DNA from: Salinimicrobium flavum
Lineage (GTDB): Bacteria; Bacteroidota; Bacteroidia; Flavobacteriales; Flavobacteriaceae
DNA: 64,000 nucleotides
Assembly (NCBI RefSeq): GCF_042684505.1
Contig: NZ_JBHULT010000009.1
Location: forward strand, 62,001 to 126,000
Reading direction: 5' to 3'
The notes beneath the pieces were generated by a model. The model searched no databases. It was not told the origin of the DNA and saw only the letters and a program-made list of their open reading frames with translations. Both the position numbers and the translations under genes were made by a program. Positions 8,208-17,096 of the stretch are shown here, piece after piece. Each line of letters begins with the position of its first letter. Position 1 is the stretch's first letter.

Positions 8208-11123
8208 ATGAAATACTTTCCAAGTTTAGTCCGTCCAGCCATTCTTTCTGCGAATAAAAAAATATTATTACTCATTGTTCTTGCATTTTTTGCAAATGCT
8301 CTTGGGGCACAAAACCTGCCGGCAATAACAACTAATTCAGAAGAGGATAAACCCATTGAATTAAAACGGCTGCATATCAATGTTTTTGTCATTGAAAACA
8401 TTGCGACCACTACTTTCGAAATGCAGTTCTATAACAACAATGACCGGGTAATGGAAGGAGAACTGGAATTTCCGTTAAACAATGGCACTACGGTTTCAGC
8501 ATTTGCCCTGGACGTAAATGGGGAAATGCGGAAAGGAGTTGTTGTAGAAAAAGAAAAAGCAACACAGGCATTTGAAGCAGTCACCCGCCGAAACATAGAT
8601 CCGGGAATTGTAGAGGTAACCAGGGGGAATAACTTTAAAGCCAGAGTCTATCCCATTCCTCCACGAGGATATAAAAAAGCGGTCATCTCTTTTGAACAGG
8701 AACTTAAGGGGAATAAGGATGATTATCTCTATCAATTACCCATGAATTTCAAACAAAAACTGGAGGAGTTTTCAGTAAGGGTTGAAGTGGTGATGAACAA
8801 GCCCGAAGTTACCAAAAGCAAACACCCTGCTATTAATCTCATTTTTACTGAAGCCCGGAATTCTTATATAAGTGAATACCGGGAAAAAAATGTTAGCCTC
8901 GATACCCGGTTAGCCTTTTCTATTCCAAAACCCGATAATCTCAGGGAGGTACTCACCTATAAAGGAGAAGTCACCTCAGATAATTATTTCTATATCAATT
9001 TAAATCCAGACCGGGAATCTATCAGCAAACCAAAACCTTCCAGAATTGCCATTGTATGGGATGAATCATCTTCGGGTAAGGACCGGGACACACAAAAGGA
9101 AATAGCCCTGCTGAAAAATTACCTGAAATGGATGCAGGAGGGAGAAATTGAATTAAAGACCTTTTCGAATAAGCTTCATACAGAAAGGACCTTCAGACTG
9201 GCCGATGGTACATCTCCCCGGCTTATAAAATTCCTGGAGGCTTTATCATATGACGGGGGAACAAATTTGGGTGCGGTTGATTTCAGCAGCATTAACTGTG
9301 AGGAAATCCTTTTGTTTACCGATGGGATCTCCACCTTTGGAGAAAAATTTCAGGATACATTTACCTGTCCTGTGATCCCTGTCAACAGTTCAAATATTGC
9401 AGATCATAATCTGCTGGAGTATGTCGCTTCCGCTTCAAATGGAATTTACATCAATGCCATAAATCTCACCGGAGAAGAGATTACAGCCCTGCTGCAAAAC
9501 CATCAGAAAACACTGATAAGGGCGGAATATGACCCTGAAAAGATTTCAGGTTTCTTTTATGAAAATGCTTATGCTTTGAATGGAAACTTCAGCTGTGCAG
9601 GTAAGGTGGAAGGAGCAAAAACTGAAATAAAGCTGCATTTTGGATATGGGGACAGGATTACCGAAACCCGTACCCTGACCATTGACAACACAAAACGTAT
9701 ACAGAATGGCCTTGGAGAAAGGATTTGGGCACAGAAGAAATTAAAGTCCCTTCTGGTCAATGGAGTACATTCAGAAGTTGTGAACCATGGAAAAAAATTC
9801 AGCCTGGTCACCCCGGGAACTTCCCTTATTGTACTGGACGAGGTACAGGATTATGTAAACTACGGGATCACTCCTCCCCCCTCCCTTCAGAAGGAATATA
9901 ACCGGCTACTCGCCCTCAGAAATAAAGAAAATACAGGGACCAGAGAAAGGCGTTTAAACGAGATCTGCGAGCAGTTCAAAATAGACATTGACTGGTGGGA
10001 ATCAGATCATAAAGCAGCTAATAAAAACAGCGAAATACCCCGGGATGCTCCACCGGCACTTGAGGAAGTTATAGAGGTGGCAGAAAACGTCATGGATATG
10101 GAAGATGCCGTCCTCGAGGAGGTTGTGGTCACAGGTTACAATGCCCGCTCAACCACCCCAGGAATGGCAGTAAATACTGAGGGAAGGCAGGCACTGTCTT
10201 CATCTGTAAAGATCCAAAAATGGGAAAGTAATGCGGGGTACATGAGTGAATTAAAGGCAACCGACGTAGAAAACCTATATCCAAAGTACCTGGAGCTAAA
10301 GCCTGAAAATATAGAAAATCCATCTTTCTATTTCGACGTGGCCACTTACCTGTTTGAAAAGCAGCAGCGGGAAACGGGTTTAAGAGTGCTTTCAAATCTT
10401 GCTGAATTACAATTAGAGAATACTGAACTAATGCGAACGCTGGGCCGCAAACTGGTCGAGTATGAATTTTACACCGAAGCACTAAGTATTTTTAATGAGG
10501 TGATGAACCTGCGGTCTTTTGAACCACATTCCTATATCGATCTGGGCCTCACCTATGCTGAAATGGGGAAATACCAAAAAGCCATTGATGAACTCTACAA
10601 GGTAGTTGATAAGGAATGGGACAATGACATTAGTTCCCGCTTCCCCGGCATTGAAGTCATTGTACTGCACGATATCAACAAGATCATTTATAATAACAGA
10701 AAAGATTTGGATATTTCCCGTATACGGGAATGTTTCCTGAAGCATATGCCGGTTGATATAAGGGTAGTGATCGATTGGGATGCCAATGAAACAGACATCG
10801 ATCTTTGGGTTACCGACCCCCGCGGAGAAAAATGCAGCTACCAGAACAAGTATACCGCGATTGGAGGAAAAATGTCCAATGACATTACCACGGGCTACGG
10901 ACCGGAAGAATTCAGGTTAAAAGAGGCCAGTGCAGGAACCTATAGGATACAGGCTAAATTTTACGGGAGCAGGAAACAGACACTGCAAGGCAATGTAACC
11001 GTTAGAGCTCTTGTCTATACAGGCTTTGGCAGCAAAGACGGACATAAGGAGATCCTCACGCTGCAACTGGAACCTGATAAGCAGGGGGATTATACCATTG
11101 GGGAAGTACTATTTGAGAAGTAA
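8208..11123 (+). CDS. VIT-VWA-TPR-DUF2135 envelope protein
   Basis: The protein has 971 residues with a signal sequence (hydrophobic 18-33, ending LGAQ). A VIT domain (about 45-170) is followed by a von Willebrand A-like domain whose MIDAS is visible as DESSS (285-289) and a later TDG (372-374 region). About 635-650 holds EEVVVTGYNARS, which resembles the conserved string at the plug of SusC-like receptors. TPR helices follow (about 700-790), and the C-terminal 120 residues match DUF2135 (IDLWVTDPRGE). VIT/VWA proteins of this kind are thought to act in metal-dependent binding at the cell surface; the ligand is unknown. It is a single gene with no operon partner. Confidence 0.88.
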   Translation: MKYFPSLVRPAILSANKKILLLIVLAFFANALGAQNLPAITTNSEEDKPIELKRLHINVFVIENIATTTFEMQFYNNNDRVMEGELEFPLNNGTTVSAFALDVNGEMRKGVVVEKEKATQAFEAVTRRNIDPGIVEVTRGNNFKARVYPIPPRGYKKAVISFEQELKGNKDDYLYQLPMNFKQKLEEFSVRVEVVMNKPEVTKSKHPAINLIFTEARNSYISEYREKNVSLDTRLAFSIPKPDNLREVLTYKGEVTSDNYFYINLNPDRESISKPKPSRIAIVWDESSSGKDRDTQKEIALLKNYLKWMQEGEIELKTFSNKLHTERTFRLADGTSPRLIKFLEALSYDGGTNLGAVDFSSINCEEILLFTDGISTFGEKFQDTFTCPVIPVNSSNIADHNLLEYVASASNGIYINAINLTGEEITALLQNHQKTLIRAEYDPEKISGFFYENAYALNGNFSCAGKVEGAKTEIKLHFGYGDRITETRTLTIDNTKRIQNGLGERIWAQKKLKSLLVNGVHSEVVNHGKKFSLVTPGTSLIVLDEVQDYVNYGITPPPSLQKEYNRLLALRNKENTGTRERRLNEICEQFKIDIDWWESDHKAANKNSEIPRDAPPALEEVIEVAENVMDMEDAVLEEVVVTGYNARSTTPGMAVNTEGRQALSSSVKIQKWESNAGYMSELKATDVENLYPKYLELKPENIENPSFYFDVATYLFEKQQRETGLRVLSNLAELQLENTELMRTLGRKLVEYEFYTEALSIFNEVMNLRSFEPHSYIDLGLTYAEMGKYQKAIDELYKVVDKEWDNDISSRFPGIEVIVLHDINKIIYNNRKDLDISRIRECFLKHMPVDIRVVIDWDANETDIDLWVTDPRGEKCSYQNKYTAIGGKMSNDITTGYGPEEFRLKEASAGTYRIQAKFYGSRKQTLQGNVTVRALVYTGFGSKDGHKEILTLQLEPDKQGDYTIGEVLFEK

Positions 11124-11196
11124 ATTTCTGAAAGCTCCAGTAATTACCTGACGGATACTTAAGCAATAAACATCTATTCCTTCAACTTTAAAGAAA

Positions 11197-11622
11197 CTAA
11201 ACCTGCTTGTTCCAAATAGGTAAAGACCCGCGATATGCTTGAAGGACTAATAGCAATTTTCTTTCTATTTCTCTGGGAATTCTCTGATCATACTTACCAT
11301 GAGTTATATACCAATGTACATGTAATTTCTCAATACCGTCCTCTTCCATTTTTTGAGGCCAAGACCTTCTCCTTGCTTCTTTAAATTGTTTCCCTTTGAT
11401 AATTCGCCCCCCGATTCCGTCCTGACGATGAATAATTTCTCCATTCTGACCTTCTCTACCGGAAATTCCGATATAAATGAGATTCTTTATGGAAACTTCT
11501 TCAGCATAAACTAAGTAAATACCACTGCTGTGATTTGGAGCGTTACATACTTGGGAAAGCCTGTCTTTTGCATTAAACTGAAATTGATCCTTTTCTTGAA
11601 ATTTTTCTAAAAACTTAAACAT
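11197..11622 (-). CDS. GIY-YIG nuclease-domain protein
   Basis: The protein has 141 residues and is essentially one GIY-YIG domain: GIY at 34-36, YIG at 50-52, then GIGGRI with the probable catalytic Arg73, and a Glu in the C-terminal PREIERKLL helix. GIY-YIG enzymes cut DNA using a single metal ion. It lies 14 bases downstream of the PLD-like gene on the same strand, so the two probably form a two-gene unit at the left edge of the defence island. There is no DNA-binding extension, so partner-dependent targeting is possible. Confidence 0.8.
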   Translation of the reverse strand: MFKFLEKFQEKDQFQFNAKDRLSQVCNAPNHSSGIYLVYAEEVSIKNLIYIGISGREGQNGEIIHRQDGIGGRIIKGKQFKEARRRSWPQKMEEDGIEKLHVHWYITHGKYDQRIPREIERKLLLVLQAYRGSLPIWNKQV

Positions 11623-11636
11623 AATTAAAAGTAGTT

Positions 11637-12584
11637 TTACACCGACGTTTGGACTAAATAGGTAATCTCACAAGGCTTACATTTCCTCCACCTTTGATCT
11701 ACATCACCTATGGAGAAACGACCTTCTCTTTTCTCATAAATATCGAGCCCCCGGCCAAGAATAATTTTGCAATCATTATTTGCTTTGATGTATCGATCGT
11801 GATGTTTTTCAAGAGCAAAGGTTAGGTTGATCCTCATATCCTTTACACTGGCAGCTATTTCCTCAAAACAAGTCTTACTTTGTTCCTGGAATTCCCTGGT
11901 GTTCCACGAGATCACTTTTAGACTTATTGTCCTGCCGGGTTCATTATTATTATTTCCAAGCATCACACAAAATTCTAACAGGTTCTGGAATTGGTAAGGC
12001 AATCTAATCCAGGGATCCTGTAATTCTATATAGTCAGCTCCTTTTAAAAATTCACCGAATAATTTTTCATAGGTAATGTTGGTTTGGTTGTGCACAATAA
12101 TTCGCTGTTTCCGCACCACAGGATCTAATTTTGGAACTGAAGTAAAGGAAATGACTTCAGGTTTTAAAGCAGGTCGTGAGACAGATTTTTTATCGGATGA
12201 AGATTTTAGTTCCTCAGGTATGGAAAACTTTTCTACTATAAAAGGTTTGAAATCTACACCTGTACCTCCGGACAAAATATCTTTCAAATATCGATCTTGA
12301 CGATCACTGGAAATAAGAATATCTGCAGCATTTTTTGATTCCCATATTCGAAAATTTTTCACAGGAGATGTAAACGTGGCGGCAGGAATTTGGAGCAACT
12401 TGATTTGATCTTCTCCATTTAATATGATGTTCCAGTCTTTCTTAAAATTTTTGAGCTTAATATTCATCCACCAGCCAACCCGGGTGGGACTGGTACTAAT
12501 ACTCGCAAAAGTTGTATTCTTTGTATTCAGCTTTGCAGCCCCAAATCTACTATTAATGTAACTGATTACCTGAGTTTTAGTCAT
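11637..12584 (-). CDS. Protein with C-terminal PLD-like domain resembling MIT_C
   Basis: From the chosen ATG (12584) the product has 315 residues; an in-frame upstream start at 12623 would add 13 hydrophobic residues that look untranslated. The N-terminal 100 residues have a wHTH-like beginning (TKTQVISYINSRFG) and a small beta domain with GWWMNIK. The C-terminal 150 residues carry DPWIRLPYQFQNLLEF, KVISWNT, HDRYI and ILGRGLDIY, the pattern of the phospholipase D-like domain at the C-terminus of MITD1 (MIT_C). In eukaryotes that domain binds membranes; bacterial members are uncharacterised as far as I know. It pairs with the GIY-YIG gene and diverges from the FokI-like gene. Confidence 0.65.
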   Translation of the reverse strand: MTKTQVISYINSRFGAAKLNTKNTTFASISTSPTRVGWWMNIKLKNFKKDWNIILNGEDQIKLLQIPAATFTSPVKNFRIWESKNAADILISSDRQDRYLKDILSGGTGVDFKPFIVEKFSIPEELKSSSDKKSVSRPALKPEVISFTSVPKLDPVVRKQRIIVHNQTNITYEKLFGEFLKGADYIELQDPWIRLPYQFQNLLEFCVMLGNNNNEPGRTISLKVISWNTREFQEQSKTCFEEIAASVKDMRINLTFALEKHHDRYIKANNDCKIILGRGLDIYEKREGRFSIGDVDQRWRKCKPCEITYLVQTSV

Positions 12585-12835
12585 TGCTTCAAATTTGAAA
12601 ATTAATAACAGAGGGGAAAACAATTAGAAATTTAATCAATTTTCTGAAATTCACCTTTCAAACCTTTAAGAAAATATTTAGATTTACTGAAACCAATTCT
12701 GAAGCTCACACCTCCTTACTCCGGCTCCAGAAAATAATCTAACACCACCTCCTTAAGTATGGCATTATTTCAGGTTTCTCTTGAAAACAACTCAAGCTTC
12801 AGATTAACAGTTTAACCTTGATAACCAAATTTAGA

Positions 12836-14176
12836 ATGATAAATAACAAACAAAAAGATCAAATTTTAAAAATCTGGAATAGCTATAGCAGCTCTGATAA
12901 ACTCGTTTTAGACACTAAAGGAAATGTGCTGCCAAATATTGATGGAGAACGTGAAAAGGCTATTGAGTCCCTTCAGGAATATTTAAATGAATTCGTAAAC
13001 GGGAAAATAGATATTCATGAGTTCAAAACTACTGTCGACAGTTTTAACAAGCGGAATAACCTTTGGGGGTTTACCGCAACTAAAGGGCAAATGTTTTTTA
13101 ATCAATTAGTAAGAAATAGTGAAAATAAAATAGATCGCTTAGTTTCCTTGCTAAAGAAGGTTCTGGTAGAACCGAAAGATTTAGAGGAAGCATTGGAGCA
13201 TATACAAACTCTGGAAAATTATTGTATTGAGAATTATAAAGATGCTAAAGACCGAAGAAAGGTTGCTAATCCAAGTTCAGTAGGATATTTTCTTTCATAT
13301 TTTTGGCAAATTCAAAACCATAAGGAGTGGCCAATAATTTATACCTCCCTAACAATTTCATTTGAAGAAATAAATCTATGGAGACCATTTGAAAACCAAA
13401 AAGAAGCTTATTCCTATTTTTTTAAACTTAATGAGGAGGTAAAATTATTACTTGAAAAGGAAACAAGTAAGAAAATTTCGAACTGGCAAGTAGAACATGC
13501 TTTTTGGAAGTTTAAAGGTAACCCCAATAAGGAAAAGAAAACAGTTGTCGAAAAAAATGTGGAAAAAGAAACTTCAGAAGATTCAGAAACAAAGTTGAGC
13601 ATAACAGCCAACTTTAAACTTGAAGATTATCTATTCCCCAAGGTAGCAAAGCTGATTGAAATAGGAGCGGATACAGAGCAGAGTTCTTCTAAAAAGGGCA
13701 ACCAATTCGAAAACTTGGTTTCTGAAGTTTTTAAACTTATGGATTTTGATGTTCAATCGTTAGGACAGGGATATGGAAGAACTCCCGATGCAATTATTAA
13801 ATTCCCAGAAGAACATACGGCTTTTCTTGTAGATGCTAAAGCCTATACAAATGGGTATAGTTTAGGATTAGATGATCGTGCGATTAAAGAATATATTTCT
13901 TATCATACACCAATCCTAAAAAAGGAAGGTTATACTAAGATTGGATTCATAATAGTTAGTAATAGTTTTAAAAGCAACTTTGAAGAATTTATAAATGACA
14001 TTACTTGGAACACAGAGATCAAAAGGTTCATACTATTACAGTCTGAAGCCTTACTTTATCTGTTAGCTTACAAATCCAAAGACCGTTTGACATTACCTAA
14101 TATCATTGAGACACTTATCAGTCTCAACAGTCCTATAACTTCAAAACAGATTATAGAAGAGTATGATGATGTTTAA
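12836..14176 (+). CDS. Putative restriction endonuclease with FokI-type cleavage domain
   Basis: From the ATG at 12836 the product has 446 residues; a TTG at 12818 is possible. The N-terminal 220 residues are helical and unassigned, perhaps a recognition or sensing domain, followed by a charged linker. The C-terminal domain (about 285-420) has E292, GRTPD with D318, then VDAK with D333 and K335, then KAY..GY.L. This series matches the FokI cleavage domain (PD...VDTKAYSGGYNL) in order and spacing, followed by the FokI-like VSNSFKSNF. FokI domains cut after dimerising and depend on a separate specificity domain. No methyltransferase is immediately attached, but the type I system begins 127 bases downstream. 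Confidence 0.78.
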   Translation: MINNKQKDQILKIWNSYSSSDKLVLDTKGNVLPNIDGEREKAIESLQEYLNEFVNGKIDIHEFKTTVDSFNKRNNLWGFTATKGQMFFNQLVRNSENKIDRLVSLLKKVLVEPKDLEEALEHIQTLENYCIENYKDAKDRRKVANPSSVGYFLSYFWQIQNHKEWPIIYTSLTISFEEINLWRPFENQKEAYSYFFKLNEEVKLLLEKETSKKISNWQVEHAFWKFKGNPNKEKKTVVEKNVEKETSEDSETKLSITANFKLEDYLFPKVAKLIEIGADTEQSSSKKGNQFENLVSEVFKLMDFDVQSLGQGYGRTPDAIIKFPEEHTAFLVDAKAYTNGYSLGLDDRAIKEYISYHTPILKKEGYTKIGFIIVSNSFKSNFEEFINDITWNTEIKRFILLQSEALLYLLAYKSKDRLTLPNIIETLISLNSPITSKQIIEEYDDV

Positions 14177-14187
14177 TATTGACAAAG

Positions 14188-14256
14188 GATACTCTTCGAT
14201 TTTGTTAAGAATCTGAAGGTGATACTCTATTGGCCAAATAAATTAGAGTATATTTG
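14188..14256 (+). promoter_or_regulatory. Putative hsd promoter with repeated ATACTCT operator-like sites
   Basis: GATACTCT occurs twice (14188-14195 and 14221-14228), and ATACTCTA (14222-14229) forms a perfect 8-base inverted repeat with TAGAGTAT (14244-14251). The right arm overlaps a consensus -7 box, TATATTTG (14249-14256). A repressor binding here would block transcription of the restriction operon. No C-protein-type regulator gene is evident in the operon itself. Confidence 0.5.
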
Positions 14257-14303
14257 GTTTGTTTGCACCCCTACTGCTAAATTCTTAAAATACTGCAGTT
14301 ATA

Positions 14304-17096
14304 TTGAACACCGAAAAATCTACTCGCCAACAATTAATTGACCAACAGCTGAAAGAAGCTGGTTGGGATGTCAATGACAGAACCCAAGTAGCCGAAGAGT
14401 TTTTTTACATCAATTCCAACGGAGTTTCAGAGTCTTCAAGCAACTACGGCAATAACAACTTTTGTGATTATATCTTGCTGGGCAAAGACGGTAAACCATT
14501 AGCTGTTGTAGAAGCAAAAAGAACATCAAAAGATGCTCAACAAGGTAGAGAACAAGCTAAACAATATTGTTACGGTATAAAAGATGAGCAGGATGTAGAT
14601 CTGCCATTTTGCTTTTATACTAACGGAAATGACATCTTTTTCTGGAATTTAGAAAATTATCCTCCCAAAAAAATAATTGGCTATCCCACTAGAGATGATC
14701 TAGAACGTTACAAATATGTAAGAAAAAGAAAGAAGTCTCTAGCTACTGAATTGATTGATACTGACATTGCAGGCAGGGACTATCAAATTCAGGCGATTCG
14801 TAAGGTCATGGAATCCATCGAGAAGAAAAGAACAAAATTTCTTCTTGTCATGGCAACAGGCACAGGTAAAACTAGAACTTGTATTGCTTTGACAGACGTA
14901 TTAATGAGAGCAAGCTGGGCTGAAAAAGTCTTATTCCTAGTAGACAGAATTGCTTTACGCGAGCAGGCCTTGGATGCTTTTAACGAACATTTACCCAATG
15001 AACCCACCTGGCCCAAACGAGGTGAAAAAACTATAAAAAATGACAGACGAATTTATGTTTCAACCTATCCAACGATGTTGAACATTATTCGTGATGAAAG
15101 AGAAACTTTATCTCCACACTTTTTTGATTTAATAGTAATTGACGAAAGTCATAGATCTATCTACAATACTTATCAAGAGGTACTACAATATTTCAATACA
15201 ATTACCCTTGGTTTGACTGCAACTCCAACTGATGTTATTGATCATAACACGTTTCAATTGTTTGAATGTGAAGATGGGCTGCCAACCTTCGCTTATAGTT
15301 ATGAAGAGGCTGTAAATAACATACCTCCCTATCTATGTGATTTTCAAGTAATGAAAATACACACCAAATTCCAATTTGAAGGGATTCACAAGGGTTCAAT
15401 TAGCCTTGAGGATCAGAAAAAGCTAATCCGAGAGGGAAGAGATGTTGAGACTATCAACTATGAAGGGAAAGAAATAGAAAAATCAGTTAGAAATAAAGGC
15501 ACCAATGCTCTCATCGTTAGGGAATTTATGGAAGAATCCATAAAAGATCCTAATGGTGTCCTCCCTGGAAAGAGTATCTTCTTCTGTCAGTCTATCGCTC
15601 AAGCCCGACAAATAGAAACCGTATTTGACTCCTTATATCCAGAATATAATGGGGAACTTGCAAAAGTTATGGTTTCCGATGATCCTCGTGTCTATGGTAA
15701 AGGAGGATTATTGGATCAATTTAAAACCAAGAATTTCCCTCGTGTTGCCATTAGCGTTGACATGCTAGACACTGGTATTGACGTTAGGGAATTAGTGAAT
15801 TTGGTTTTTGCTAAACCTGTATTTTCCTATACCAAGTTCTGGCAAATGATCGGGCGTGGAACAAGATTGCTAGAGCCAACAAAAATTAAACCCTGGTGTA
15901 CCGAAAAAGACGTTTTTCTTATTCTTGATTGCTGGGATAATTTCGAGTATTTCAAGCTTAATCCAAAAGGAAAAGAAAACAAATCACAAATTCCGTTACC
16001 GGTTAGATTTGTAGGTATCAGAATTGACAAAATTGAAGCCGCTTTAGAATTAGATGAGAAGGAAATTGCATTAAAAGAAATAAATTTTCTAAGGATGCAA
16101 ATTCAGGACCTGCCAAAACAGTCAGTAGTTATTCAAGATAATAAAGCTAAAATTGAGAAGACTTTATCTACAGAGTTTTGGAAGAGTATTTCTATTAAAA
16201 ACTTAGAATTCTTAAGAAATCATATTCAGCCTTTATTCAGGACAATGTCCCAAGTTGACTTCAAAAAAATGAGGTTTGAAAAAGATGCTTTAGAAACATC
16301 ACTTGCATTTTTACGACAGGAAGATGAAAAATTTGCAATTCTAAAGTCGAATATACAGGAAGAGGTAGGGCTTTTACCTCTAACGGTAAACCTGGTTGAG
16401 AAACATAAAGCATACATTAAACAGGTGTTGCACGAAAAATTCTGGAGTACTGTCACTGATTCTGATTTTGACCATCTGGCAAAGACGCTGGGTCCATTAA
16501 TGAAATTTATTGATAAACTGAATGGTAAATCAGAAATGGACCAGCTAAACCTTCAAGATATTGTCACCAAAAAAGAATTTGTAGAATTTGGACCTAAAAA
16601 TGAAGCTGTAAGTATCTCTAAATATAGGGAGATGGTCGAATCAAAAATTTCAGAAATGATCGACCGCAACCCTATTTTAACTAAAATCAAAAATGGAGAA
16701 AATGTCACTCCCGCGGAAGCTGAAATTTTAGCGGAAGAACTTCAAAATGAAGATCCGCATATTACCGAAGCTTTACTTCAGAAAGTTTATAACAATCAAA
16801 AAGCTAAGCTGGTTCAGTTTATTAAGCATATTCTCGGCATCGAAGTATTAGAAAGCTTTGATGAAACCGTAAATAAAAAAGTAGCTGAATTTATAAAAGA
16901 ACATAATACATTAACAACAAGACAAATTGAGTTTCTGAATCTTCTAAGAGATTATATTATTGAACGTGGGAATATTCAAAAACGAAATTTATTAGAAGCT
17001 CCTTTCACAGTTATACATCCAAAAGGAATAAGAGGCGTATTTTCACCAGCTGAAATAAAAGAAATAGTTACCCTAACCGAACAACTAGTTGCATAA
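14304..17096 (+). CDS. hsdR: Type I restriction enzyme subunit R (translocase/nuclease)
   Basis: The protein has 930 residues and starts at TTG; a stop at 14286 and the absence of any nearby ATG make this the only reasonable start. The N-terminal nuclease has D55 and E70-x-K72. The superfamily 2 helicase core has Walker A ATGTGKT (184-190), DESH (280-283) and motif VI QMIGRGTRL (about 514-522). The C-terminal helical region contacts the methyltransferase in this family. The subunit translocates DNA using ATP and cuts at a distance from the recognition site. The stop is directly followed by hsdM. Confidence 0.96.
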   Translation: MNTEKSTRQQLIDQQLKEAGWDVNDRTQVAEEFFYINSNGVSESSSNYGNNNFCDYILLGKDGKPLAVVEAKRTSKDAQQGREQAKQYCYGIKDEQDVDLPFCFYTNGNDIFFWNLENYPPKKIIGYPTRDDLERYKYVRKRKKSLATELIDTDIAGRDYQIQAIRKVMESIEKKRTKFLLVMATGTGKTRTCIALTDVLMRASWAEKVLFLVDRIALREQALDAFNEHLPNEPTWPKRGEKTIKNDRRIYVSTYPTMLNIIRDERETLSPHFFDLIVIDESHRSIYNTYQEVLQYFNTITLGLTATPTDVIDHNTFQLFECEDGLPTFAYSYEEAVNNIPPYLCDFQVMKIHTKFQFEGIHKGSISLEDQKKLIREGRDVETINYEGKEIEKSVRNKGTNALIVREFMEESIKDPNGVLPGKSIFFCQSIAQARQIETVFDSLYPEYNGELAKVMVSDDPRVYGKGGLLDQFKTKNFPRVAISVDMLDTGIDVRELVNLVFAKPVFSYTKFWQMIGRGTRLLEPTKIKPWCTEKDVFLILDCWDNFEYFKLNPKGKENKSQIPLPVRFVGIRIDKIEAALELDEKEIALKEINFLRMQIQDLPKQSVVIQDNKAKIEKTLSTEFWKSISIKNLEFLRNHIQPLFRTMSQVDFKKMRFEKDALETSLAFLRQEDEKFAILKSNIQEEVGLLPLTVNLVEKHKAYIKQVLHEKFWSTVTDSDFDHLAKTLGPLMKFIDKLNGKSEMDQLNLQDIVTKKEFVEFGPKNEAVSISKYREMVESKISEMIDRNPILTKIKNGENVTPAEAEILAEELQNEDPHITEALLQKVYNNQKAKLVQFIKHILGIEVLESFDETVNKKVAEFIKEHNTLTTRQIEFLNLLRDYIIERGNIQKRNLLEAPFTVIHPKGIRGVFSPAEIKEIVTLTEQLVA

